Shown here: in pieces, positions 12,650 to 22,575 of the stretch | Layout of the letters: every line of letters starts with the position of its first letter | How positions within the stretch are numbered: the stretch's first letter is position 1 | Assembly (NCBI GenBank): GCA_028023455.1 | Contig: JAQFVV010012476.1 | Location: 5,161,094 to 5,225,093 of the forward strand | Reading direction: 5' to 3' | Origin: Epiperipatus broadwayi | Lineage: Eukaryota > Onychophora > Udeonychophora > Euonychophora > Peripatidae | Length of the DNA stretch: 64,000 nt | Notes under the pieces: generated by a model | Databases searched by the model: none | What the model saw: the letters and a program-made list of their open reading frames with translations, nothing else | Told to the model about the DNA's origin: nothing | Position numbers and translations under genes: made by a program

Positions 12650-12893
12650 AACAATGAGAATTGCCAATTCCTCTACAAGCTTTATGTCTGAACCTACCCT
12701 GACACCTCTCTGAGGAGGGCCAAAGCCCGAAACCATGGTGAGGGATTTGGGGAGGGGTTCCTGATAGAGATATTTTAAGAGCTGGCTCTGGCTAAGCATT
12801 TATCATAAAGCTTGTAGAGGAATTGGCAATCCTCATTGTTTATAACTTACAAGCTTAAGAGATAGGGTCATGTGATATATGACTCTTATTTTG
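12650..12893 (+). mobile_element. 244-bp hammerhead element inserted in the PLE
   Basis: It is flanked by an exact 13-bp target-site duplication, 'actaatgattata' (12637-12649 and 12894-12906). An inverted arm at the left ('gaattgccaattcctctaca') pairs with 'tgtagaggaattggcaatcc' at the right. Between them lies a hammerhead-like core: CTGAGGA, a perfect GGGC/GCCC stem II with a CAAA loop, and GAAA. The 3' tail 'gcttaagagatagggtcatg' matches tails of family C elements. The inverted-plus-direct layout resembles the retrozyme array at 56.4 kb. Confidence 0.7.
12705..12744 (+). ncRNA. decayed hammerhead ribozyme
   Basis: Stem I 5' CCTC (12705-12708); core CTGAGGA (12710-12716, allowed as CUGANGA); stem II GGGC-CAAA-GCCC (12717-12728); GAAA (12729-12732); short stem III CC-AT-GG; U at 12739. 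The next base is G, where the cleavage-site position 17 must be A, C or U. GAGG (12740-12743) could pair with CCTC. The missing H17 predicts an inactive ribozyme. Confidence 0.6.
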
Positions 12894-12906
12894 ACTAATG
12901 ATTATA

Positions 12907-13990
12907 TTCAAAAAGTGACCTTTCAAATTTATATATTAAAGTTTAAGCAATATAAAGGCCATGAAAGATAAATTCATCATAGCCATACTAAGAAGGCACT
13001 ACAACAAGGCTTACAACAGACCAAAATATTTTAAAATGTATCCATCTACAGCAATTCTACCTCACTTATTTGTGAACATGAAGTTGCACAAAAAAAATTA
13101 TTCTCCTTGCTTGATGACTGATTTTGGAGAGGTATATTAATGCAATGCTACCCAAAATCATCACTGAATGACTAATCAGACATTTTGGCTTCAGAAAATA
13201 CATGGCCAAATCCTCCCTAGAAATTTGTCCAGTGTATCAACATATGTCAAATAAAAGAAAATATCACTCAACATCACTGAACTGTATGGGTCAGTCCCAT
13301 GTCAATTAGTATAATCCGAGAAATCCTACAAGACATGGAATACAACCCACAAAAAAGATATTTTATTGATGATATGCTAAAGTGGATTAGATGACATCAC
13401 AGTATTATTCAACTATCAATACAAGATGAATTAAGCATGGTCCATGAACTTGCCCATTATTGGCATTATTTGCAGCCTAACACTAATTAAGTTTGAATGT
13501 GGAATTATTCCTAAATACTTAGCTAATGAACCCAATTCCATTTATAAATGATATGTTGATGATATTTTGATATGTGCACCAGAGGAATACATTATAAGTT
13601 GCATGAAGAGTCAGTGCAGAAATCTGCACTCTAATGGACTCTAGAAAATGTAAATGCTCAAGGTCTGAAATTTTTAGACTTTTATATTCAAAGGAATAAC
13701 AACTCACTAGAAATATAAAATGATCATTAAAGTCCTTTTGGAATTTCAGGCATAATTCATCCTAAGTCTCTCACACTAACAATACATAAAGTAGCAATGA
13801 TAAAAAGTTTTTTTTTTTTTTAAGTGTCATAGTATCAGCCGGGATGCGAACCCGCAACCCAGGCTACTGCCTACAAGGCAGTCACACTGACCTCTCGACC
13901 ACCAATGCAAGACATGATAAAAAGTTTTTAAAAACAAAAATTTCAATCTTTGTAAATATCAAGCAGATCAGAAAGCTAATATAGAGACCG
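12907..13990 (+). pseudogene. PLE reverse transcriptase remnant (YVDD)
   Basis: The best-preserved part runs from about 13440. 'WSMNLPIIGIICSLTLIKFE' corresponds to the GSPLSP motif B region of PLE reverse transcriptases. It is followed by 'CGIIPKYLANEPNSIYK', a stop, and 'YVDDILICAPEE', the catalytic motif C (YVDD at about 13549-13560). After a frameshift, 'TLENVNAQGLKFLDFYIQRN' gives the FLD..I.R block (motif D/E) typical of PLEs. Motif A is not clear. The SINE insertion at 13813-13913 splits the following block ('HPKSLTLTIHKVAMIKSF'). PLE reverse transcriptases are relatives of telomerase. This copy cannot be functional. Confidence 0.8.
13813..13913 (-). repeat. tRNA-derived SINE inserted in the PLE
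   Basis: It is flanked by an exact 16-bp target-site duplication 'atgataaaaagttttt' (13797-13812 and 13914-13929). On the minus strand it reads 'cttgcattggtggtcgagag', an anticodon-arm-like region, the B-box GGGTTCGCATCCCGG, 'ctgatactatgacact', then poly-A. At about 100 bp it is essentially a tRNA-like body with a short tail, so it has no LINE-derived 3' segment of useful length. Confidence 0.9.
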
Positions 13991-14099
13991 ATATAAAAGA
14001 CCAATGTAAAATCAGTTGCAACATGAATACATTAATTAATATAATTAAGAAATTTTATAATAAAATAGACCACATGCAACAGATAGAGATAATAAACCA

Positions 14100-14690
14100 T
14101 GGATAAGATTGCCTTATATACAAAGCCATCACACTAAATGAAGACAATCTTCTCTACTACATATAATGTAAGTCTGAAAATCCCTACCTAATTTAAACAG
14201 AATATTAAATAAAGGATTCAATAACCCAGGATTAAACTCCAATGCAGTAATAATTCTTTTAGATCTGCATACTATGGGGAGTCTTGTGAATATATGACCA
14301 CCATAATCTCACAAACACAAGTACTTATACAAACATGTGGAAAATGATTCTGGATATAAATCTATCTTCTTATCACATGAACAACAATCTGGACACATTT
14401 TTGACCCAGTAAATGTTAAGATCATCTGTGCCAAATATGATGTCAGAAAGCAAAAAGTAAAAAAATGCAGGATTTATTTATAACAAAAGGGAAATAGTAT
14501 TCAACTATCTAAAAAATGGAATATGTAAATTATCAATTTACATAAATTAGTGTTCTATATAAATTACACTATGCATCCTGCAGCTCATGGGTGTTATAAA
14601 TCTGTCTTCACCAGTCAAAAGCATACTCAGCCATTGTATATATATATATCCTGAAAAAAAATCTCTTCTTAGCCACCTTTCAAAATATTA
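14100..14690 (+). pseudogene. PLE GIY-YIG endonuclease remnant, copy 2
   Basis: 'YYGESCEYMTT' (from about 14270) is the YIGE(T/S) segment of GIY-YIG nucleases. After a frameshift, 'GYKSIFLSHEQQSGHIFDPV' follows, with the E/GH.FD pattern seen in PLE endonucleases. The 3' end aligns with the copy at 11440-11880 down to 'aatcaatc' near 14703. Stops and frameshifts are present. It completes the PLE begun at 11.9 kb. Confidence 0.8.
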
Positions 14691-14699
14691 AAATAAATC

Positions 14700-15135
14700 A
14701 ATCTTTATTCTCTATATAATCATATTAGACCATAGATAAAAGTGGATTTCAGATCTTTATTAATCCACCTTTATTGTTAAAAGATAGTTTTTTTGACAAC
14801 AAGTTGAGTTGTTGATTGTTGTTGATATTGGTATTATTAAAGTATTGACTGCATTTATTAACTAATTATTACTTAACTGAAGTGCAGTTTGAAAGTTATA
14901 ATTAACTATTTGTTAATATGTTTCCAGAACAGGTTATAATTACTTGTTTAATGGCATTTATAAACTTCTTTGAATTAATAATTTCAATGATATGTGGTCA
15001 AACTGCAATCTTTAGTGTCTATATAACCATATTAGCCCACAGATAAAGAGGGATTTCCACCTTTAATATTAAAAGAAAGTTGACTTGACAATAGGTTGAG
15101 ATTGCTGATTGTGATTGATATAGGTACTGTCTAAG
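14700..15135 (+). repeat. PLE flank with internal duplication
   Basis: About 14708-14845 ('tctatataatcatattagac', then a run ending 'tgttgatattggtatt') recurs diverged at about 15016-15125, a tandem duplication with a period near 310 bp. The middle (14880-15000) matches 11288-11420. It probably represents PLE terminal repeat material. Confidence 0.5.
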
Positions 15136-16083
15136 GTTTGTAGTGTGAACATAGCTTAACTTAATATCACTAATAATTTAACCCTTTAACTATATCTTTT
15201 TGTAATAACTCTTAGCCAGTGATTTAAAGTATATTTCCAACTTTCTATTTTTTTTTTTTGTTTCAATAAATGTTATTTTTCATATGCTTAAAAGTAAAAG
15301 AAAGCAAGAATTAATATGTGATTTTACAAGCATTTCTAAACATATACATTAACTGTGGAATTTTTTCAATTTCATTGTTATTATTAATATATTTATCTGC
15401 ACATAATTTTTTTATTAAAAAAACTTTATTGACAACAAATTATATATAAATATTAAAATATTTACAATAGAACAAATTTAATTTACATAGGCAGATATAT
15501 GATGAAACTACAATGATTAAAGTACAGAAATTACAATAAGTTATTAGTTTTCAATGAAGAATACTCCATATTTGAAGAATGCCATAACTGCATAATGATG
15601 ATAACTAAACTGATTTTTAAATACACATTCATGTATTGAAAAGTCAAGATATTTATTTTCAAAAATGAAATTTGATGGAAAGTGTTATTAACAATAAACT
15701 TTCTAATTTAATATTTAAAACTTTATTCCACATTTTATTTTTTAGAAATATCAGTTTACAAATTAAAAAAATTCTCAAAAATAATATTTCAACTTTGCAA
15801 ATATAAAAAAAAGTAGGAGACCAAAATATACAATCAGAACAATGTTGTTTTTTTTTTTTTGGAATTGCAGATAAAGATGTTTTATAAATGAAGTAAAAAT
15901 TGTCTTGACTTCATTTTTTCAACCAAACAATTTGTTCTTAATAATATGTAAAACAATAAAATTTTGTTTTTAAATTTAAAATTCCACTTTTAAATTTTTA
16001 AACACGACCCAATCCAAGCACTCTCAGTGCCTTAGAATAAATAATCTGCCAGCCAGTGTTATTGTCAACTTATTTGTATTAGT
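15136..16083. other. AT-rich sequence, no gene seen
   Basis: Unrecognised sequence with several homopolymer T and A runs. Confidence 0.4.
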
Positions 16084-16250
16084 TTATCTATAGAATAACA
16101 ATCTCTGCATGCAGAAGTGCCACCCAGTGCAAGCCTTAGTAATCAATGGTTTCAAGAAGGTTGGTACATAAAATCTCTTTCTAGTGCCTACTCATCCAAT
16201 ATCCCCAGACTAAACATAAGAAATGGTGATCATGTGATGTTTTAGTAACT
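16084..16250 (-). repeat. family C repeat, minus orientation, core deleted
   Basis: 'gtgccacccagtgcaagcct', 'agtaatcaatgg' and 'cctactcatccaatatcccc' are the complement of the family C body. It then jumps directly to 'taagaaatggtgatcatgtg', the family tail in plus orientation. The hammerhead core is absent. Confidence 0.55.
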
Positions 16251-17494
16251 TTATCTGTACAATACCAACACCTTTAGAGTTTGTTTAAATGAATAAATCA
16301 TTATATATTTTTGTTCTGCTTTCTGATATCAAGTGATGGTAAAATCAGGAAACTAATGCTATAGATAGCCACAAGAGTGAATTTAATCTGCAAATGACCA
16401 AAGCTCCACTACCCACATGTAGAGCTTTATTCTTATGATTGAGAAATTTAATTTCATAATATAAAGAGTTAATTTATTCTTATGCTTAAATAATCAAATA
16501 TTTATATAATCAATACACTGCTAAAAATTATTGGATGGGTAAACTTCTTTTGAATGGTTAATTCTATCTATGCACTAGCCTCTATAATCAAGTTAATTTT
16601 TCCAAATATGAACAAATTTACGATTTCTTTCCTATATCTTATAAAAGCTTTAAATCTGTCAAATGATATTTATCAGTAAATGTCCACATGATAGTGGTTG
16701 TGTTGCCAACTGACTATAATTGGTAGTTGTTCCTAAAAGTAAGATCATTTGTTAGACTAGCTAACTAGTTAAGAACTAATTGATAAAGCAAAATTAAATG
16801 ATTTTACATTGATCTAGGGTGGTATAGTAATGTAGGTAGGCTTATGAAAGCTTACTAACTCAGTAATTTCATAATCGCTAGCACCACACACACACACTTA
16901 TCTAATTGTCCAATTTCTTCATTCTGTTGATAAGTGGCAAGTATACGCTTTCACAGAATTTTAAAAAGTCTATTTATTGTCTATTTATATTTAATGTTAA
17001 TTTTTTGGTCATCTTTTGTCTAAAAAAATTGATATTAATATGAAATCAGTGGGTGCTGTTTTCAAATTTGTTACAAATGATTTTTTAGGAATATGATTTG
17101 GAATTAGTTTGTATGTGAATAAGTTTATGATTTATTTGTAAACTTATCAAAAGTATTAAAATATTTAAATTATAATACAATTTGGTTTTTATGGACAGAA
17201 ATAAACAAAGTATGATAAATTCACTTTTGTATTATTCTTATTTTTTATATAATATTTGTTGAAGTAGTAATTGTTATTTTAAAGAGAATTGTCACTATTT
17301 TTTTTAATAAATATTATAATGAAGGTAAATATAATAAGTGCATATTATAATCATTAAATTATCTGGGAGGGGAGTGAAATGAGCAAATAAAGAAGGGTAG
17401 AAAAAAGAGAGAAAAAAAGGAAAGAAGAAAAAAGAAAACATCGGTTAATATTAACGTGATCAAAAAAGTTTTGTGGGTATTCAGCCAATATATA
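16251..17494. other. AT-rich sequence, no gene seen
   Basis: No coding region or bounded repeat recognised. A purine-rich stretch lies at about 17368-17440. Confidence 0.4.
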
Positions 17495-17880
17495 TATACT
17501 TAATAGTTCTTAGTGGATCTGAGACGTGGGACACTTAGTAAAACAGCAATACAGAATATTCACACCAGTCAACAAAGATGTATGTTGGGCTAAGAAAAGA
17601 TCGAGAGTAAAACACTCAGATGAGAGAACAAGCATCTATCACACCGAAAAAATTAAAAGACTGAAATCAAATTAAGATAGCCGTATTGCCAATCAGATAG
17701 TTGAAGTCTTAAACTGGGTCCCAAAAGATTGCCAACCATCTAGAAAAAGTTCCTATATAAAATCGTTGAATGAACTAAAAAATTTGTTGGAGCGATATGG
17801 AAAGGAGAGACTGTGGATCAGAGAGACAAGATTAAACTTACAGAGATCTTTAATCTGCAGTGGATCGATAATAGTTTGAA
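17495..17880 (+). pseudogene. non-LTR retrotransposon C-terminal remnant
   Basis: It contains 'ttagtggatctgagacgtgg' (VLSGSETWD-like), an 'ARKDRE'-like segment, then 'IVEVLNWVPKDCQPSRKS', matching the order of the 8.46-kb copy. It is frameshifted. The minus-strand open frame here (17753-17977) is a shadow. Confidence 0.6.
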
Positions 17881-18315
17881 AAACGATGATGATATATATA
17901 AAGCGATTACAATATAAAGACCAAAATATTACAATATAATACTCTGTAAAATTCAATAAATGTATTGAATTTTTCAAAATACAGCACGCTGTTTTATTGA
18001 TAATGTCAAAAATTCATTAATAAAATTTCAATATGTATAAATATACTATATATATATACGTTAACAAAATTTTTTTTTTGTTATTAGAAATGTTTTGTAT
18101 ATTCTTTCAATATATTTGTATAAAAATTTATTTTTAAAAAAATCGTTTTTTTTTTCTTGTTTTTTTTTTTTTTTTTACGATATTTATTTAGTAAATGCAA
18201 ATATATTGTATAGTTTTATTATTGGCGTTTTTTGTTTTTTTTCTATTTCTTTCTCCCCGCTTCTTTACAGTGGTTCCAGCCCTTCGTCAATCAATGCTTA
18301 ACATATGTCGTCCTC

Positions 18316-18690
18316 GTATTATAAAATTATTTTAGAAAATATATTTGCAAATGTTATTTTGTTAGCAAATGTGCATCACTGCCGAAAACGTGCCGCAAAT
18401 GGTTAAACTAGTAGGCTCAGTTGTTAAGTAAATTTCTGTACTTATATGGTTAAGTTTGAGCTAGTCTGTTAAGCAATTGGTACATAGCAGTTTAATTCAG
18501 TCGCTGTAAAAATTAAAAAAATAAATTCTAAATTTGAGGCTGTTTATAGAATTTGTATTCTCAGCTGATTTCAGATAAGTGTAAAAAACATATTAATAAT
18601 GGCAATCTACTCCTAATGATGATCATGTTGTATTTTGGCCCTTATATCTCATTGCTTAAATATCTTTATCCCCCTCCTTTGAACACATGA
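18316..18690 (+). repeat. segmental tandem duplication, unit 1
   Basis: From 'tattataaaattattttaga' through 'tatccccctcctttgaacac' the block recurs at 18832-19208 with about a fifth of bases changed by eye. Shared landmarks are 'gttaagcaattgg', 'acatagcagtttaa' and 'ctgtaaaaatta'. No coding potential. The two units are separated by a SINE. Confidence 0.75.
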
Positions 18691-18694
18691 CCTC

Positions 18695-18800
18695 TTTTTT
18701 TTTCATGTGTCAAAGCATCGGCCGGGAAGTGAACCCGCAAACCCGGGACAACTGCTTGTAAAGCAGATGTGCTGACCATTCGACCACCAATGCTTGACAT
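18695..18800 (-). repeat. tRNA-derived SINE
   Basis: The minus strand shows 'catt ggtggtcgaatggtca', an anticodon-arm-like 'ctgctttacaagcag', the B-box GGGTTCACTTCCCGG and the end 'gatgctttgacacatg' plus poly-A. It sits at the junction of the 18.3/18.8-kb duplication. No convincing target-site duplication. Confidence 0.8.
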
Positions 18801-18831
18801 TATTTTGTCATCATCATCATCGTTTTTTTAG

Positions 18832-19208
18832 TATTATAAAATTATTTCAGAAAATATATTTATAAATGTTATTTTTTTAGCAAATGTGCGTCATTATCCA
18901 AGACGTTCCGCAAATGATCAGGCTAGTAAGCGCAGTGGTTAGTGTAACTTTCCTCATTTACGTAGTTGAGTTTAAGCTAGTTTGTTAAGCAATTGGAACA
19001 TAGCAGTTTAACTCACTAGCTGTAAAAATTAAAAATAAATTCTAAATTTGATATTATTTATGTAATTTACCTTATCAACTGCTTTCTGATAAAACATTAA
19101 ACTACAATATATTAATAATGACAATCTTCCCCTTATAGTAATGACGTTGTAGTTTCATCATTATATCACATTGCCTAAACTACTTCAACACACCCTCCTT
19201 TGAATATA
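18832..19208 (+). repeat. segmental tandem duplication, unit 2
   Basis: The partner of 18316-18690, ending 'caccctcctttgaatatact'. A tRNA-like 'aagcgcagtggttag' occurs at about 18930. Confidence 0.75.
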
Positions 19209-19665
19209 CTACATTTCATCATCATCATTATGTCAACTATTGTTGGTCCATTTCAAAATGAAGATCTCTCCAATTCTCCAATCCTACACATTCTCCTCCA
19301 CATCATATCAGAAAACTTCCTTATTTTATCAAACCATCTCACATGCGGTCTTATTCTGGATCTTTTACAATTTATTGGTATTCAACTTAAAACTCCAATT
19401 GTACATCTATTATCATCTATCTATTCAAGTGATTTGTTCAGCCAGATCCATTTCACACTCTTAATTCTTACAGTGGTATCACACTTACTCATGTATTTAT
19501 TTCAGTCTCTTCTTGTTATTCCTAACATACATCTCTACATATTTCATTGAGTAATAATCAAGATTCTGTGTTACTCTTCTGTTAATAATCTAAGACTTAC
19601 ATCCATATATACAAAATGATAAAATATATATTAAAAATCTTTCTGCTCATACATATAGAGTTTTT
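19200..19665 (-). pseudogene. non-LTR retrotransposon C-terminal remnant
   Basis: On the minus strand it follows the order seen at 8.46 kb: 'ttaacagaagagtaacacag' (NRRVTQ-like), 'tgttaggaataacaagaaga', then 'agaccgcatgtgagatggtt' (RPHVRW-like) and 'atgatgtggaggagaatgtg'. The two plus-strand open frames here are shadows of this remnant. Stops and frameshifts are present. Confidence 0.65.
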
Positions 19666-19714
19666 TTCCCAAAAGCACTCATTTTAAATTTAATTCCATG
19701 TTTAAGCTATTAAA

Positions 19715-20272
19715 ACAGTAACAAACTCTCCATAATAGTACTACCCAGTGACTCATATTAATTAATGGATGCTAGAAAGTCTGTGCATAAAATACCCATC
19801 TAATACCTACTCATCCAATAAACATAGGCTAATTACTAGCTTGTGGACTTCATCAGTGAGATGCTTCAAATCTGAGAGCACTGCACCTAGATTTTTATTT
19901 ATATTAATAATCTAAGTCTGCAGATAGTATAGTCAGACAGACTTAGTATTATGATGTTCTGGGAATTAATCCAGTAGCAAACACTCCACATACCCATGTC
20001 ACCCAATGCAAGTCACATTAATCAATGGATGCAAGAAGGTCAGAGCATTACATCCCTATGTAGTTCCTAATTATCCAATATCACCAGACTGATGAATGCT
20101 GTAAGCTAGAAACTAGTCTGGAAATATTGGACAAGTAAGCTCTAGTTAGGGATTTTATGCACAAACATTCTTATATGCATTGATTACTATGATTTACACT
20201 GGATGGCACTCCTGTATGAAGAGTTTTTTGACAGCTTGTTTAAGCATAGGAAATGGTGATCAAGTGATGTTC
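19715..20272. repeat. family C hammerhead repeat, inverted array
   Basis: Two minus-oriented segments (19725-19900 and 19985-20085) are followed by a plus-oriented one (20085-20272). The result is a large imperfect palindrome around about 20085. Diagnostic words are 'aatcaatggatgcaagaagg', with its near-complement near 20190, and 'cccaatgcaag' with its near-complement near 20200. The array ends with the family tail 'taagcataggaaatggtgat'. It holds a decayed core on the minus strand and a better one on the plus strand (next entry). Confidence 0.65.
20084..20132 (+). ncRNA. hammerhead-like motif of family C
   Basis: CTGATGA (20089-20095), 13 nt of weak stem II, GAAA (20109-20112), C-TA-G minimal stem III, and GTC (20116-20118) have the correct order and spacing. 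Stem I is poor in this copy: CCAGA before the core against TGGAA after it, only the closing A-U pair at the core. Activity is doubtful. The minus-strand core at 19818-19860 is worse (GTAA for GAAA and GCC for GTC). Confidence 0.5.
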
Positions 20273-20429
20273 AGTTGTTGAATTAATCCAGTGTCAAATA
20301 ACTGATTCCAGATCTAAATATTCCTGGATTGATTAAAATATATAAACTCTCGTACTCAATATGGCATTTTAATGCTCAAATGTCTCAACTTCCAAACACT
20401 GACTATAATAACTATTATATTATGCCCTG

Positions 20430-20635
20430 AATCACTTAGTGCGGTGGTGGAATGGTATATACTGGAGGTCAAAGTTTATGGATCACACTTCTAACTTTTA
20501 GTGCTTGAACATTATATGAACAGGTTTAAATTTTAGCATCAGATTTGATTGATCTGGTCCGCGACTCTTGGATCTTAAAAGCTCAGAATTTGCTACTTCA
20601 CCACTGCACTAAACCATAGCAAAGCTAAAGAAGTA
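20430..20635. repeat. family B units, plus then minus
   Basis: The plus unit starts 'tagtgcggtggtggaatgg' with 'gtcaaagtttatggatcaca'. It is followed by a minus-oriented end, 'cttcaccactgcactaaacc'. Two tRNA-like family B ends therefore lie head to head. Confidence 0.5.
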
Positions 20636-21835
20636 ATACGAATCTGTAGTGGATTTTTTATCGTATTTTTAACATTTTTAATATTTTTGATCGATACAAT
20701 TAGTTCAATAAAAACATAATAGAGTCGGAACAAATTATATTTATATAAAGTTCTTGTCAAAACAATAATAATAAAATCTTTATTTAATCGTTTCATTTAT
20801 TGGTTATAAAATAAAAGTAATAATTTTATATTAAAGTTTTTAAATCTCCAAATTGGAAAAAAAAGCAAGACAGAAAAAGCTAATCTGTCTCCACTAAATT
20901 CATAATCACGCTCCTGCCAGATTTTCATCTAATTCAAAATTGAACAATAAAAAACATGTCGTTTCAAAATCAAATTGATTCAGCGGACGAAAAATAAACA
21001 GGTCTGACAGCTGAAGGTTTTCTTTTCGTCTTGTTACCTTTTTATTTTATTTTTTTTATTACAAATAACCAGAACAAAGTCGCTAGTGGCGTATATTTTT
21101 TTATAAGGTATATTTTTTCTCCCTCCAAATTGAACACCAGCTGGGAACGCCTACCTCGCTAAAACTCACTTTTTTAATAATAGGCAAATGAGGGAGGGGC
21201 CCAAAACCTACAGAAGCCTTTGTTCGCCTTTATATTTTATCTTGTAAGACATCCACTAATTTGCTGTTTGCCACTTCTGAACATAACCGTAATATAGGAA
21301 GTTCTCCTAAGCAGGGGTCTGACTATATACTATGTTAGGTGAACTGCATAATTGGCAACTTTCGAGTGGTTATGAATTTGGGAGCGTATGACCTGAAATA
21401 AAAATAGTATTTTTTTTATTTATTTTTTTTTTGGTCTATCTTAATCAAATTTTTGTACTGCATATTTACGGCACTTAAAATTTGAAAGAGTTAATTAGAA
21501 AAGAAAAAACAGTATTAATTTGCTAGCAAAACCGTCAGATGGCTTCCATAATTAATCTGGCGACAGTGTGGCTTCAACATCTATAAAGTTAAGTTAAGAA
21601 AATATTGGTTAGTAGAAGGAGTATATTTACATTACTGGATTTAGTTTTTATAGAACTAAAAATTCTTTTTTTTTTTTTTTTTAGGGAAATAAAATTTCTA
21701 TTTTTTTTATTAAATTAATTGCAAAGGACTATAGACCAACTGGCAAAATAGGCATTAAAATATAACAGACGAATTAAAATATTAGTAAAAAAAATTGTTT
21801 CGATGTATCAGAAAATTGACCTAAGATGCCATTAA
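20636..21835. other. no gene seen; locally less AT-rich
   Basis: The part at 20990-21380 is richer in G+C than its surroundings and is not obviously repetitive. No open frame or RNA gene is recognisable. It could be a conserved non-coding or exon-adjacent segment. Confidence 0.3.
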
Positions 21836-22575
21836 TTTTGTTTAATAAACCCTCTGTGTTGTTGATTAAGACAAAATAGCATAATCTAGAGTTAAAATCC
21901 ATGAATCGCAGCCCATGTCTGTTTCAGTATTGTACTTATTATTAAATCCGAAAAATAAAAAATTATCCGATTATGATTATATTAATAAATGAGAATAACA
22001 AATCAATATTTTTTTTTTCATATGTCAAATGCGTTGACCGGGACGCGAACCCGGGATAGCTGCTTGTAAGGGAGTTATGCTAACCGCTAGGCCAATTTGA
22101 GCAAAATAAACGCAGAAAATACGCTGGAATGTATCAAAACAATTTTAAGGTGAAGCTAAAAGTACACAAAATTACGTTTGGTTTGATGTAATGATAGAGT
22201 TACGATTTCTGCAAATCTCCACGATTTGGAACCCAATTCTGTTATTTCCATTGTCCAACATTTTTATGGAACTCCTGAGAAACAAATCATTCAATTACAT
22301 TTAACGGGTAATAATTAAGGTCTATCATCTTCAAACTGTAATGTGGTGGATTCTGGAACTTATGGTCCATGGACTATGGTTCTTCTCTTTCAATTCAAAC
22401 TTCCTACCAACTCCTATAATTGAATCAATCAATTACATTTGCCTTGCATGGTTTAATGGAGTGTCGGACTCTGCAAACTTAAGGATCAAGGATTGAACCC
22501 AGTTACATCATTTCTGTCACTTGAACATCTTATGATCTTCTTAGCAATAAATCCAATTGATTGATTTCCCCCATA
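21836..22575 (+). repeat. family B tRNA-like units, cluster
   Basis: Four diverged plus-strand units begin at about 21836, 22185, 22330 and 22450. Repeated landmarks include 'atgatagagttacgatttct', 'ttatggtccatggactatgg', 'ggagtgtcggactctgcaaa' and tails ending 'caatcaattacatttg'. Spacing of the last three is about 115-145 bp, so they form a short tandem array. A SINE (22008-22105) separates the first from the rest. Confidence 0.55.
22008..22105 (-). repeat. tRNA-derived SINE, most tRNA-like copy
   Basis: The minus strand reads 'ggcctagcggttagcataac' (A-box region), an anticodon stem-loop region, 'cagctatcccgggttcgcg' (B-box GGGTTCGCGTCCCGG), 'tcaacgcatttgacata' and poly-A. The TΨC arm pairs perfectly (CCGGG/CCCGG). 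It has the look of a class I tRNA but is followed by a SINE tail, so I call it a SINE rather than a tRNA gene. Confidence 0.75.

Larger units (their letters stand above)
11919..14690 (+). mobile_element. Penelope-like retroelement, near full length, inactive
   Basis: The order is PLE-like: an N-terminal region (about 11955-12640), reverse transcriptase (about 12907-13990) and GIY-YIG endonuclease (about 14100-14530). Two later insertions interrupt it: a 244-bp hammerhead element (12650-12893) and a SINE (13813-13913), each with target-site duplications. Removing them leaves about 2.4 kb, close to the 2.5-3 kb I expect for a PLE ORF. Stops and frameshifts throughout show it is dead. It follows another PLE endonuclease end (11440-11880), which suggests partial tandem PLE copies, common in this class. 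Confidence 0.75.

Noticed and set aside
22008-22105. A functional tRNA gene
   Set aside because: A- and B-boxes are present, but the acceptor stem does not close and the sequence continues into the SINE 3' end with poly-A, as in the other copies.
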